The position numbers were made by a program, and so were the translations under genes. Under the pieces are notes generated by a model. It was given only the letters and a program-made list of their open reading frames with translations, was not told the DNA's origin and did not search any database. Below, one piece after another: positions 20,641 through 28,832 of a DNA stretch of 64,000 bases (its first letter is position 1; each line of letters starts with the position of its first letter). Location of the stretch: the NCBI GenBank assembly GCA_039111635.1, contig JBCAQO010000014.1, positions 496,001 through 560,000 of the forward strand, given 5' to 3'. Source of the stretch: Heterobasidion occidentale (Eukaryota; Basidiomycota; Agaricomycetes; Russulales; Bondarzewiaceae).

Positions 20641-22288
20641 ACGTCCTGCATGACGTTAAACTGTGAAAAGATAAGAAGGCAGGGGAAGTACCTGACCATT
20701 TCGCGTTGCAGCCCTCCGGTCTCAAGATAAAGGACAAGCATTCAACACTCTCGTTGTCAAGAGGTATTCTGACAAGCGAATCGGGCGTCCCGCTTGGATC
20801 CCCAGTTTTACAGGGCCCTTTCCGCATTAGGAGGCCCTTAGGATTCACAACATAACCTTGGTACTGGTACATGAATGATGCATGAATATTGGTGGGAAAT
20901 CGTGTTGCATACCCACCGTTGGGGAACGGTGGACCAACCTCGCTGTCAAGGTCTGACAGGTGTCTTGGACGTCCCACTTTGGATCTCCGGTTTTACAGGG
21001 TCGTTTCCGCATTAGGGGACCCTATCTGCGATGCAGGAACTGATGGCCGCACTCCATTAGTACCCAAAACGGAGAAAAAACATCCGCAACGATGTAAAAC
21101 TACGAAAGGCTTGGTCCGCAATGACGATAAACTAGTTACCGTCCGGAACGACGCTAAAGCTACCAAGACCCTCGGAGCGTGGTTGTATTCTGGCAGACGG
21201 CGGAAGTGAGGACCTTCACCGTTGCAGAACCCTGCCGACTAGGTCGAGGCGCTTCCATATTCCATACGCCCTACAGTAAAAGAATATGGGGTCGACACGG
21301 TTCAATTCCGTGCGAGGGGTTTGGGGACACGGAGCGGGTTGTCAGTCTTTCGACAACAAAGACCACAACTACTCCATGGTGCGCCCATTCTACCCTTGAA
21401 GTCCGAAGCAAGGATTCCGCTTCAAGGGCCAGTCAAGAGGCAACTGGGATCGTGCCTCGTGTTTGCTAATATCCGCAACGATGTAAAACTACGCATGTCC
21501 GCAACGACGATAAACTACGGACGCCCTCCACGGCGTTAAACTGGGACTACCCTTTCATTACAGGGTCATGAGCAGTGTCCAAACATGAGATATGTTTCGA
21601 CATTGCTGCGTCCGCAAGGACGTTAAACTACCACTCCTTTCGGCAAAGGAGATGTCGATCGACATCGTTGTTGACGCCACGATGTTGATCTAGTCCGCAA
21701 TGACGATAAACTATTTACTCCTTCAAGTATAGGAGACGTGGTTGATGGTCATGACCTTGACCATCAACTAGTCCGAAATGACCTTAAACTACCCTCACCC
21801 CGGAGGATTAAATCTATCGAGGCTCGGGAGGTTCAAGCCAGGCGATAGCGGACGTCCGCAATGACTATAAACTAGTTGCCGTCCTTCATGACGATAAACT
21901 GAGCTGCCCTTCTGTCTACAGGGCCATGTGAGTTGTGTCAAAATAGGCTTAACGTCTATTCTCGCAACTCTATAAGTTATCCGGTTTGATATAGTATAAA
22001 CCGTCACCATCTTACCTCAATGGGAACCCTGTCAAGAAGGAGGAACTGGTCTACGGCCCTATGCGCATCACCGAGGAATGTTCCGGCGCGCAGAAACGCC
22101 TGCTGTCTTGTTTACAGGTACTCCTACGTTGGGAGATGGATAGGTCCGCAACGACCTTGGCATAAACTAGCAGGGCAGTCCGCAACGACTTCTGTATAAA
22201 CTAGCCTCAGTCCGCAAAGACTTAAGGATAAACTAGCGTACGTCCGCAAAGACGCAAAACTACGGACGTCCGGCACGACGTTAAACTA
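20641..22288 (+). ncRNA. Array of 17 small hairpins followed by TAAACTA, element 2 tail
   Basis: Seventeen dispersed copies of one motif: a 3-5 bp stem, a six-base loop mostly CGCAAN, the closing strand, 0-8 bases, then (T/A)AAACTA. Copies start at 20641, 21081, 21114, 21140, 21470, 21496, 21521, 21609, 21693, 21771, 21854, 21880, 22143, 22177, 22209, 22241 and 22266. Stems covary: ACGTC/GACGT, ACGCC/GGCGT, CATC/GATG, CGTC/GACG, GGTC/GACC, AGTC/GACT. Thirteen loops contain a GNRA tetraloop sequence. Longer hairpins sit between them (20913-20932, 21634-21651, 21741-21768). The region has no long ORF. This points to selection on RNA structure in the sense transcript; the role is unknown. Confidence 0.7.
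20787..21022 (+). repeat. Imperfect ~50-bp direct repeat in the element 2 tail
   Basis: 20787-20837 and 20969-21022 share GTCCC(R)CTTTGGAT, a TTTTACAGGG block and TTTCCGCATTAGG in the same order. Each follows a GACA/TGTC-type inverted repeat. They flank the first hairpin motifs and suggest duplication of a larger structural unit. Confidence 0.6.
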
Positions 22289-23102
22289 CCAGGACATACC
22301 TTACGCTGACCCCGCATAATTACCGTCAAGGTGGATACCATGATCTATTCAAGAGACCATGGGGTTCAAAATCTATTCTTCAAAAGTCCTTACCTCGTGT
22401 CCAATACCCTTAGTGAAAAACAAACTCTGGACGAACACTCAATCTCTAACCTGACAAGGCCACCGTATGGGGCTGACAGAGTTAGGGATCTTCAAAGGGG
22501 TCTTGCCGGACTCGAAACAAGTCAAGAAATGTCGTATTCTTGATAGGTTGGTGGGCCTAAGCCTTTGTAAAGCGATCAACCCACACACCTGGAGTCCCCC
22601 TCGATACCGGAGATCAAGGAGATGAAGATCTATCCTGGAAACACTGAGACATGGCCTTCGGCACTTTGAAAGAAGAACGACACACACCCATCCACAGACG
22701 AGTTTCTATTTCATCCTATAATCATTCGCACAACACCTTTCTGTATCGTCACCAGATGACACTGGCTCATCAAACCTACCAGGGAGCCCTGGTCGAGTAG
22801 CTGCCTATTGACTCTAGGAGTGTACTCACACAAAACGTGCGGTGAAGGAAGAACACGGGAGAAGGGACAGGGTATTGTGGCTATGCCCCGAACTTCAAAT
22901 CAAACAGCTCAACGGAGAAGGAAAACTCCTAGGCGTTGTAAACGACGTAGGTCGGTCCTCGCCCAGAAAACGAAGTGATATTGGGAAGACGCATCCCAAT
23001 CTATTTGACGACCAGCAAGCAATTGTATGTGGAAAGACGATGAAGCTCGCTGCTGCTCAAGCGAGTAGTCCCCTCAGGAGTTGGGACCTAGAAAGGGGGT
23101 AA
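22289..23102 (+). other. Element 2 untranslated tail up to the 3' LTR
   Basis: Only short frames occur (22331-22543, 22842-23102). It ends with the polypurine tract AGAAAGGGGGTAA (about 23090-23102) that primes plus-strand DNA synthesis in LTR elements. No hairpin-tag motif was seen here. Confidence 0.6.
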
Positions 23103-23720
23103 TGTTATGACTTGACCAATCGGGGCCCTTCGCGGCCGGTCTAACCGATGGATCAAGCATCACATGCTAGGCGGCTCCACTACGGAGCGTACACCAAGGT
23201 ATTCGGCATGTCCTTAGGAGCCGACAAGACCGATGGTTCTTCAAGACATCGGTAGAGGCTATATTAGAGGACATGAGGCTCACGAAGTTCACACAGTAAT
23301 AAGGGAGGCATTCACATGCCATGGGCTTAGGGCTTACGGGTAAGCACCTCGTCGCACCATGATGGATCAGTGCGACTAGAGAAGTACAAGAGTAGGCGCC
23401 GGATGAGAAAGACGGCGGCCACAGCTCTCCTAGATGGAAACTAGGAGAAGCACACGGACTCTTACCCTATACCCCATACAGTATATAAGGCCCATAGAAT
23501 AGGCTGAGGATCTTCAGTCTATTCTCTTCGTTCATTTGTATCTTCGAATACGAACCTCTTCGTTCTTACACGGTCTCCACACTGTGTAACTTAGAGCCAA
23601 TCATTATTCCCTCCTGTATCAACGTCTGATACAGTCGAGACTCCGTCCACCACTCTGTCTATCGTGCGACCTAGGGAAGAACCTGTTACTCTTGGGTTAC
23701 CGAACGAGCAGTTCGTAACA
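23103..23720 (+). repeat. 3' LTR of element 2
   Basis: 618 bp, identical by eye to the 5' LTR except one fewer G in the run near 23270. Followed by the duplicated GAAGA. Confidence 0.92.
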
Positions 23721-23725
23721 GAAGA

Positions 23726-24303
23726 TACACAACGTCTTCCATGCCTCGCGGTTAACCATGTACAAGGAGAACACCACTCACGGTCCAAACTATAGGAAAC
23801 CTCCACCCAACCTCATTGAAGGACAGGAAGAATTTGAGGTCGAAAGAATTATAGCATCCCGCCGCTTTGGACGTTGGAAAACCCTACAATACCTAGTCAA
23901 ATGGAAAGGGTACCCGGAATCCGACAACTCATGGGAATCAGTGGACGCAGTCAAGAATGCAAAGGAGGAAGTTAGTGACTTCCACAGGAAATACCCACTG
24001 GCAGTCCGAGGCATGGAGCCGTCTACTCGGGAATTACAACTCGCACTCGACAGAAACCAGATAGTGGAACTGTGCGACAGACAAATTCGGCTAATGAAGA
24101 CCTCAGCAGGAAGAAGAAAAATACTCGACGCAGGTTTAACGGTCAAACAAGCGGAGACCACAATACAGGAAGAAACCTCGAGACGGAAGCTGACACAGAC
24201 ATCAGCAGGAAAGAAACTACTAGGCGCAGGACTAACGGTTAAACAGGCAGAAACCGCTATACAGGAAGAATCCATAAGGCGCAAGTTACTCGTTCACCAA
24301 TAG
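23726..24303 (+). pseudogene. Element 1 integrase C-terminus and chromodomain, with helical repeats
   Basis: Resumes element 1 pol after element 2: IHNVFHASRLTMYKEN, then the chromodomain FEVERIIASRR...QYLVKWKGYPESDNSWES (about 23835-23940). Behind it lies a tandem repeat of about 32 residues: TSAGRRKILDAGLTVKQAE at 24100 and TSAGKKLLGAGLTVKQAE at 24198. Weaker third and fourth units (IGKKLLATGA, GRRLLATGA) continue to about 24455 after stops and a frame change. The repeat looks alpha-helical; its role is unknown. Confidence 0.75.
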
Positions 24304-24455
24304 GGAAGAAACTACTAGCCACGGGAGCCATGGTCGCACACATACGAGCATCCATGGTGGATGAAGAATACAGGCGAAAGCTCAGGAAAACAAGCTAGGA
24401 AGACGGCTCCTAGCTACCGGCGCGACGCCGGCGGAAATCAGGTGGGACTCAAGGA

Positions 24456-25746
24456 AGCCCAACCATTGTTACCCAGTGGACAGATCATTATGCATCGACA
24501 AGGGAAGAACCTCACCTACGACACAGAGAGTCTAGGAAGAGCACTCAGACGAATAAACGCGAACGCGCTCAGGAAACGAAGGTGGCCCCTTCCTCTTCCT
24601 CTCGCACATCGACATATTCCCCTGGAGTCAAACACGAGTCAAGGAAATCCCAGAAATCAACATGGGCCGGAAGAATGCGGATGAACAAGTATCAAATTGG
24701 AGATACCGCGCAGTCAAGGACCTGGAGAGACAAATGACCAAGGGACTCGCTTGGAAAAAGGATTCACTTCGTCAAAATGCCGATGAGGACGACGGATCAG
24801 AAGAAGGCTCGATTCACACACCGGAATTAGAAGACACGTCTTATCAAAACGCCGATGAAGACTACATGGACGAAGGCTCGGATTACTCGCCGGACGGAAA
24901 AGAATACGAAGACGCCATGGACCTAGACAGCGTCAATGGAGAATGGAGGAAAGGACCCCTCTCCACGAACCTCGAAGAAGAAGAAGGGACAGGATCAGAA
25001 ATGTCCTCACAACGGAACTCACCCCTTCCTCCGCACCCGCGAAACGAACGCCCCCTACACCATACACACCATATGGAAGCGGCGCCTGGTGCGTCTCGGC
25101 AAGAGACATCGACTCAGACGAGGACACACCCCCTCGTACCCCTAGTACCCCCGACTCTGACGGAGATATACAGATAACCTCTGAAGATGAGCAACGAAAA
25201 TTCGACATGGCCGAAGAAATAGGAGACCTATCAATTAAGGACACCCCTGGATGGCTACCAGGTGGCATGGATATTGACAGTCTAAACACACACGCAGAAC
25301 GGCCAGCGCTATCTATTACGATACCGCAGGAAACAGGATACCCCACGCCCCACTCGAGCACGGCGGGCGGCGCTTCGACGAACGAAGCCCCTTGGAGAAC
25401 CACCCCAACCAGTGAATTGTTATGGAAGGACACCGACAGTAATCTTGGCTGATTAACTATCGATCCCAATGCCATGGACACCGAAGATGATCTTGGCCGA
25501 TCACCTATCGAGGAGTTGGAACCAAAAATATCCAGAGAGGAACGGCGATGGCAAGAGATTCAAACCCAGCAGATTGGCCAAGCAGGACCAAACGAAGCAG
25601 GGCCTATATTAGAGAGCCCAACACGCGGAATCTCCCCACTCTCCCTTGACCACCCTCTACTCGCACCCCCTCTACTAGACAGCAAGTGGTACAATAACCC
25701 AGAGCTGTACCAAGATCTCTCTTTGACCCCCAAAGAGAATGCCTGA
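24456..25746 (+). pseudogene. Element 1 extra ORF downstream of pol, broken
   Basis: Two frames carry the protein-like text: 24662-25060 (twice the motif QNADED, acidic, EYEDAMDLDS) and then 24943-25452 in the next frame (YTPYGSGAWCVSARDIDSDE, DGDIQITSEDEQRKFDM, GWLPGGMDIDS). An in-frame TGA at about 25450 precedes MDTEDDLGRSPIEELEPK...SLTPKENA, ending at 25746. No family is recognised. Like the third ORF of element 2 it is acidic, Pro-rich and follows the chromodomain, but the sequences are not obviously related. Confidence 0.5.
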
Positions 25747-26142
25747 CGAACGGAACCCACGCGTTGCCATATACAACGCAGTCAAAGTCATGCTCGAACT
25801 CGCGCTCCGCGCTCTGCAAGACATTGACACATACGCACACACACCGTCGGAACCATCCCCTCAGGTTTTCCCTACCAGTCCCGAGTCCTCCTCATCACCG
25901 TCTTTACCGTCACTCCCGGTTCCACCCATGCCACACCCACCGACACCGGCTAGACGCTAGTCAAACCAACGTCCCGGACCACGCATCATTATGCTTTCTC
26001 CTTCGCCTGACTCATGCCTAGTCAATCTCCACTCTATCATTGCAAAGCACTACTCGACTTCTGCCTTGGCCTACATATCGCACAACTCAACTGACCATTA
26101 CCCATTGCGCTATATGTGAGGCCGAGGTTAGAAAGGGGGTGG
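25747..26142 (+). other. Element 1 tail before the 3' LTR
   Basis: Contains a short Pro/Ser-rich frame (25739-25960) and ends with the polypurine tract GAAAGGGGGTGG at 26131-26142. No hairpin array like that of element 2. Confidence 0.55.
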
Positions 26143-26949
26143 TGTTAAGAGCTGGCTCATAACACATGATATATGATCACCTGATCATATGACGCGTGGT
26201 CTATGACCAAACGGATATGACCTATACCCGGTGACCGACTCCCTGACTTCACCAACAGACATTTGAGTTATCTTATCTTATCTTTCGTTCCTGGGTTAAC
26301 GATCAGTTACATCACTGACATCATTGATTGCATCATGCTTCTCTGATCGCATCATAGATTACATCACTCCGATCGTTGATCGTTTACTTCTATTTGGTGC
26401 CTTGAGCACAGACCTTCTGTGGATCTTGCCCTAAAGCGGATCGCGTATATATAGAACGAGCCAGATACCTGTATCGCCAGCTCGTTCACCTTTGTTACTC
26501 CCACCTGTTCTTACTCTTGACCTTTGGTACTAGCCATACCTCTGCTACATCATAGTCTTTGCCAATAGGCCAGACTCTTGATTGTCAATAGAACATCTGC
26601 TTGAGCATCAGTTTGACTTGCCCTGCGCTTCTCTCTATCATCATCCTCAACCACTCAGTCGTCATCTCAATACTGGCTGAGTTCTACACAGGACTAGCAG
26701 TATTCTATCTCGACTTCAGTGGGCAGCATATCTACTGCCATCCAGGACCGCATCAGGTCGTACCTGCACATCTGTGGGAAAACCTTTGTGCATTCCTGGA
26801 GACACGATACCATCACGAATCCCTCGTACATCCTGAAATACGCACACAAGTAGCCGCTGGTGCTTTTATCGGACGTACTTGGATTTGGCACGTCCCTTAG
26901 TGACTCAGGAGCCTCCTGGCACATCACGTGCGAAGACCAGGTCTTAACA
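26143..26949 (+). repeat. 3' LTR of element 1
   Basis: 807 bp. Matches the 5' LTR with about five substitutions and two one-base indels by eye. Followed by GGCTA and the remainder of TIR element A. Confidence 0.9.
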
Positions 26950-27032
26950 GGCTAGGAATGGAATAAGAGCGATAAGTTAAATGTAGGCAAAATAGTCAAG
27001 CCAAGCTTGGGGTGTCTAAAAGGTAGCTCCCG

Positions 27033-27099
27033 TGGCCGATGGGTTAATTGGTCATTTTTTTGTGCTTATGCTACTTGCTATCTCAGCTTGGTTCGATCC
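27033..27099 (+). promoter_or_regulatory. tRNA-like A box and B box (RNA polymerase III type) in TIR element A
   Basis: TGGCCGATGGG at 27033-27043 fits the A box (TRGYNNANNNG). GGTTCGATCC at 27090-27099 fits the B box core (GWTCRANNC). Spacing is about 46 bases. The equivalent pair is present in the second TIR element on the other strand (34294-34304 and 34239-34248). No cloverleaf tRNA is formed, so this looks SINE-like rather than a tRNA gene. Confidence 0.6.
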
Positions 27100-27502
27100 T
27101 GCGCCGCAACACTTTGTTTTGACATTAGCCAACTGCTTCAAGGCCACTATTGGCTACTGCTTCATTAATTCTCAATGTCTTAGCACCATATATTCTACCA
27201 GCTCTAGCTCCCCAAGCTTCAATATCTAAGTAGGATATGAGTATACCAAGGTTGTATAAATGGACCCATTTTATCTAAATGCAGCTCATTAGGCATGGAG
27301 TCTCTATCAAAGTATCAATACAATTATCACTCATATGCCATGTATCTACACCAAGTATTGTGCACTTTTGGTTACTCCTATTCTCTGGGTTGACTTATCA
27401 TTGACAAGTACCACTTAACAACCTTTGGTCACTCAATGGTCACTCAATGTCATGGTGAAAGTAACTCCACGTGATGTAGTCGTGTTTGCATGCGGCCTAT
27501 CT

Positions 27503-27790
27503 TAAGAGCTGCCGATGGCGTTTGGGCTGCAAGCGGTTGCACGGAACGTTCGACAACAAAAACAGTCTTGTGAGATGCGCTCTGGGCGTGCAATGCGAGG
27601 AACTCGTGTTCCGGCTGCTTGACGCATTTGTAATGCTCGATCTTCTGGATCGTGGCCGCACCCTCAAGAAGCGGTCGCGATAGGATCGCGCTGATCCAAA
27701 ATTGGCATTGAGCTTTTGAGCGCCGTTGGCGAGGAGGACAGACGCAGGCGACATCACAGACGTAGGAGGGAAGGGGAAGTAGGCCGCCAT
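27503..27790 (-). pseudogene. Family copy 3, 5' half, split by transposons
   Basis: Starts MAAYFPFPPTSVMSPASVLLANG at 27790. After a one-base lesion near 27710 the next frame reads FWISAILSRPLLEG, IQKIEHYKCVKQPEHEFLAL and VFVVERSVQPLAAQTPSAAL, matching copy 2 line for line. It ends at the TA beside the terminal repeat of element A. The 3' half is at 5193-6062. The frame lesion may predate or follow the insertion. Confidence 0.75.
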
Positions 27791-27907
27791 GACATGAGAA
27801 CTGGATGGGGATTACAACTCTCCGACTCTTGACTTATACTACCCATGGCTCAAAGAAATCCAGTGATAGGCCAACTCGGAATCGCAGCGGAACACTGTTA
27901 TGGAGAC

Positions 27908-28456
27908 CTATTCTGAGTGGCGCTGTGACTCGCAGTCGGCTGATGGTCTTGCACAACGTGTTGGACCGCGGCCCTCAGGCACTGAAACCGGAGCGGAGGA
28001 CATGGCTATGTACAAGGCACCGAGTTGCCAGATCAAGTGGTCCCATGTTTCGGCGAGGTATGTCGTAGATCGATTGTATTCATCGCCAGCGGTTTTCAGC
28101 AAAGTAAGTTGATCCAGGGGCGCTGCCGCGTGGCCAAACAGACGTGTGGTGAAAGCATGGATGACACGAGTGCAAGGATAAGGTTCTCCGACGGAGAAGC
28201 AAAGCAAAGCGATGTTTGGCGCTGAGAGCGGCTGAAAGCAACAGGAATCGCCGCACAGGGGTAAGATGCAGTGGAGTTCTGCGCGTGTCAAGTGCATTCC
28301 CAAACTTTCAGAGATGCAATCCACCAACCTGGCGAGCACAGAGCAAATGTCATTGGGACACGTTCCTCTGAAAGACAGAGCAGTATGTGCGGCAGCCTCG
28401 CGCTGATCATGACACTGCCAACATGGTGGCAAGCAACACCTGTACTCTCCATGCAT
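27908..28456 (-). CDS. Hypothetical protein
   Basis: A 182-codon minus-strand frame with no recognised domain. The central part is Cys-rich (LHCILPLCGDSCCFQPL), and the stretch TTYLAETWDHLIWQLGALY looks like a conserved amphipathic helix. A neighbouring frame at 28288-28629 overlaps the N-terminus, so the real start and exon structure are uncertain. It lies 118 bases from the split family copy 3. It could be the remaining exon of a larger gene. Confidence 0.35.
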   Translation of the reverse strand: MHGEYRCCLPPCWQCHDQREAAAHTALSFRGTCPNDICSVLARLVDCISESLGMHLTRAELHCILPLCGDSCCFQPLSAPNIALLCFSVGEPYPCTRVIHAFTTRLFGHAAAPLDQLTLLKTAGDEYNRSTTYLAETWDHLIWQLGALYIAMSSAPVSVPEGRGPTRCARPSADCESQRHSE

Positions 28457-28832
28457 GGCCTGAGGGGCAGAGAAATTTTTGAAAGATCACATGCAAACAG
28501 ATGAAGTAGAATGCAAGTTAAGCAAAGATGCCTGCGAGTTCGAGGTTGTAAACTCTGGTAGCTAGTGATACCACGAAGGAGGTATGAAGTCCAATTGAGG
28601 CAATGACGAAGGAATGATGGATGATGCAATGATGCAGTTACTGACGAGAAAAATAAGGCAAACTCATTGAACGCTACCTAACGCGACGCGTTGATGTCAG
28701 CTGACGAGCTACCAAACAAGACCAATGCCAAAAACTTGGCGTGACGCGACACCGTCGACCGACTCGCTTGCTCGTCGTGCACTGTGTCGTGCTCGCCCTC
28801 GCCGTCATCGCAGCGAACGAGCCGTGATAGCC

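Larger units (their letters stand above)
12873..23720 (+). mobile_element. Chromodomain Gypsy LTR retrotransposon, element 2, with a 2.5-kb structured tail
   Basis: 10,848 bp, inserted in the integrase of element 1 with duplication GAAGA at 12868-12872 and 23721-23725. The 619- and 618-bp LTRs (TGTTATGACT...TTCGTAACA) differ by one G in a G run by eye, so this is a very young insertion. Polypurine tract AGAAAGGGGGTAA precedes the 3' LTR. Gag, pol with chromodomain and a third ORF are followed by about 2.5 kb without ORFs that contains a hairpin array. Despite its youth it shows one-base breaks at about 13860 and 17650. Confidence 0.92.
6546..26949 (+). mobile_element. Chromodomain Gypsy LTR retrotransposon, element 1 (with two nested insertions)
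   Basis: Bounded by 807-bp LTRs that start TGTTAAGAGC and end GTCTTAACA, with a 5-bp duplication GGCTA at 6541-6545 and 26950-26954. The related TIR copy at 33832 retains the uninterrupted site (TAGCC at 34384-34388). Polypurine tract GAAAGGGGGTGG precedes the 3' LTR. Subtracting the solo LTR and element 2 leaves about 8.9 kb. Order is gag-protease-RT-RNase H-integrase-chromodomain-extra ORF, a chromovirus layout. The two LTRs differ at only a handful of positions by eye, so insertion is fairly recent. Coding sequence has two insertions, an in-frame TGA and several frameshifts; it is not autonomous. Confidence 0.9.
6063..27502 (+). mobile_element. TIR element A (TA target duplication), carrying nested LTR elements
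   Basis: The ends are inverted repeats: the left begins AGATAGGCCGCATGCAAAC at 6063 and the right ends with its complement at 27502, each followed inward by CGACTACATCAC. The element is flanked by TA at 6061-6062 and 27503-27504, and removing it plus one TA restores the reading frame of the interrupted gene. Without the Gypsy element the DNA is about 1,031 bp. The left ~242 bp is present twice in tandem (6063-6304 and 6305-6545); a single copy would give about 789 bp, matching the related 792-bp copy at 33832-34623. No transposase is encoded, so it is non-autonomous. The TA duplication is Tc1/mariner-like, but the ends do not let me name a superfamily. Confidence 0.8.

Noticed and set aside
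20641..22288. CRISPR-like repeat array
   Set aside because: Repeats are short, degenerate and irregularly spaced, lie in a eukaryotic retrotransposon, and the conserved property is stem pairing rather than exact repeat sequence.
24933..25481. Minus-strand 182-codon ORF in element 1
   Set aside because: Antisense shadow of the acidic extra ORF of element 1.
27033..27099. Functional tRNA gene
   Set aside because: A and B boxes fit, but no acceptor, D or anticodon stem forms and spacing is too long; it is kept as a SINE-like pol III promoter.
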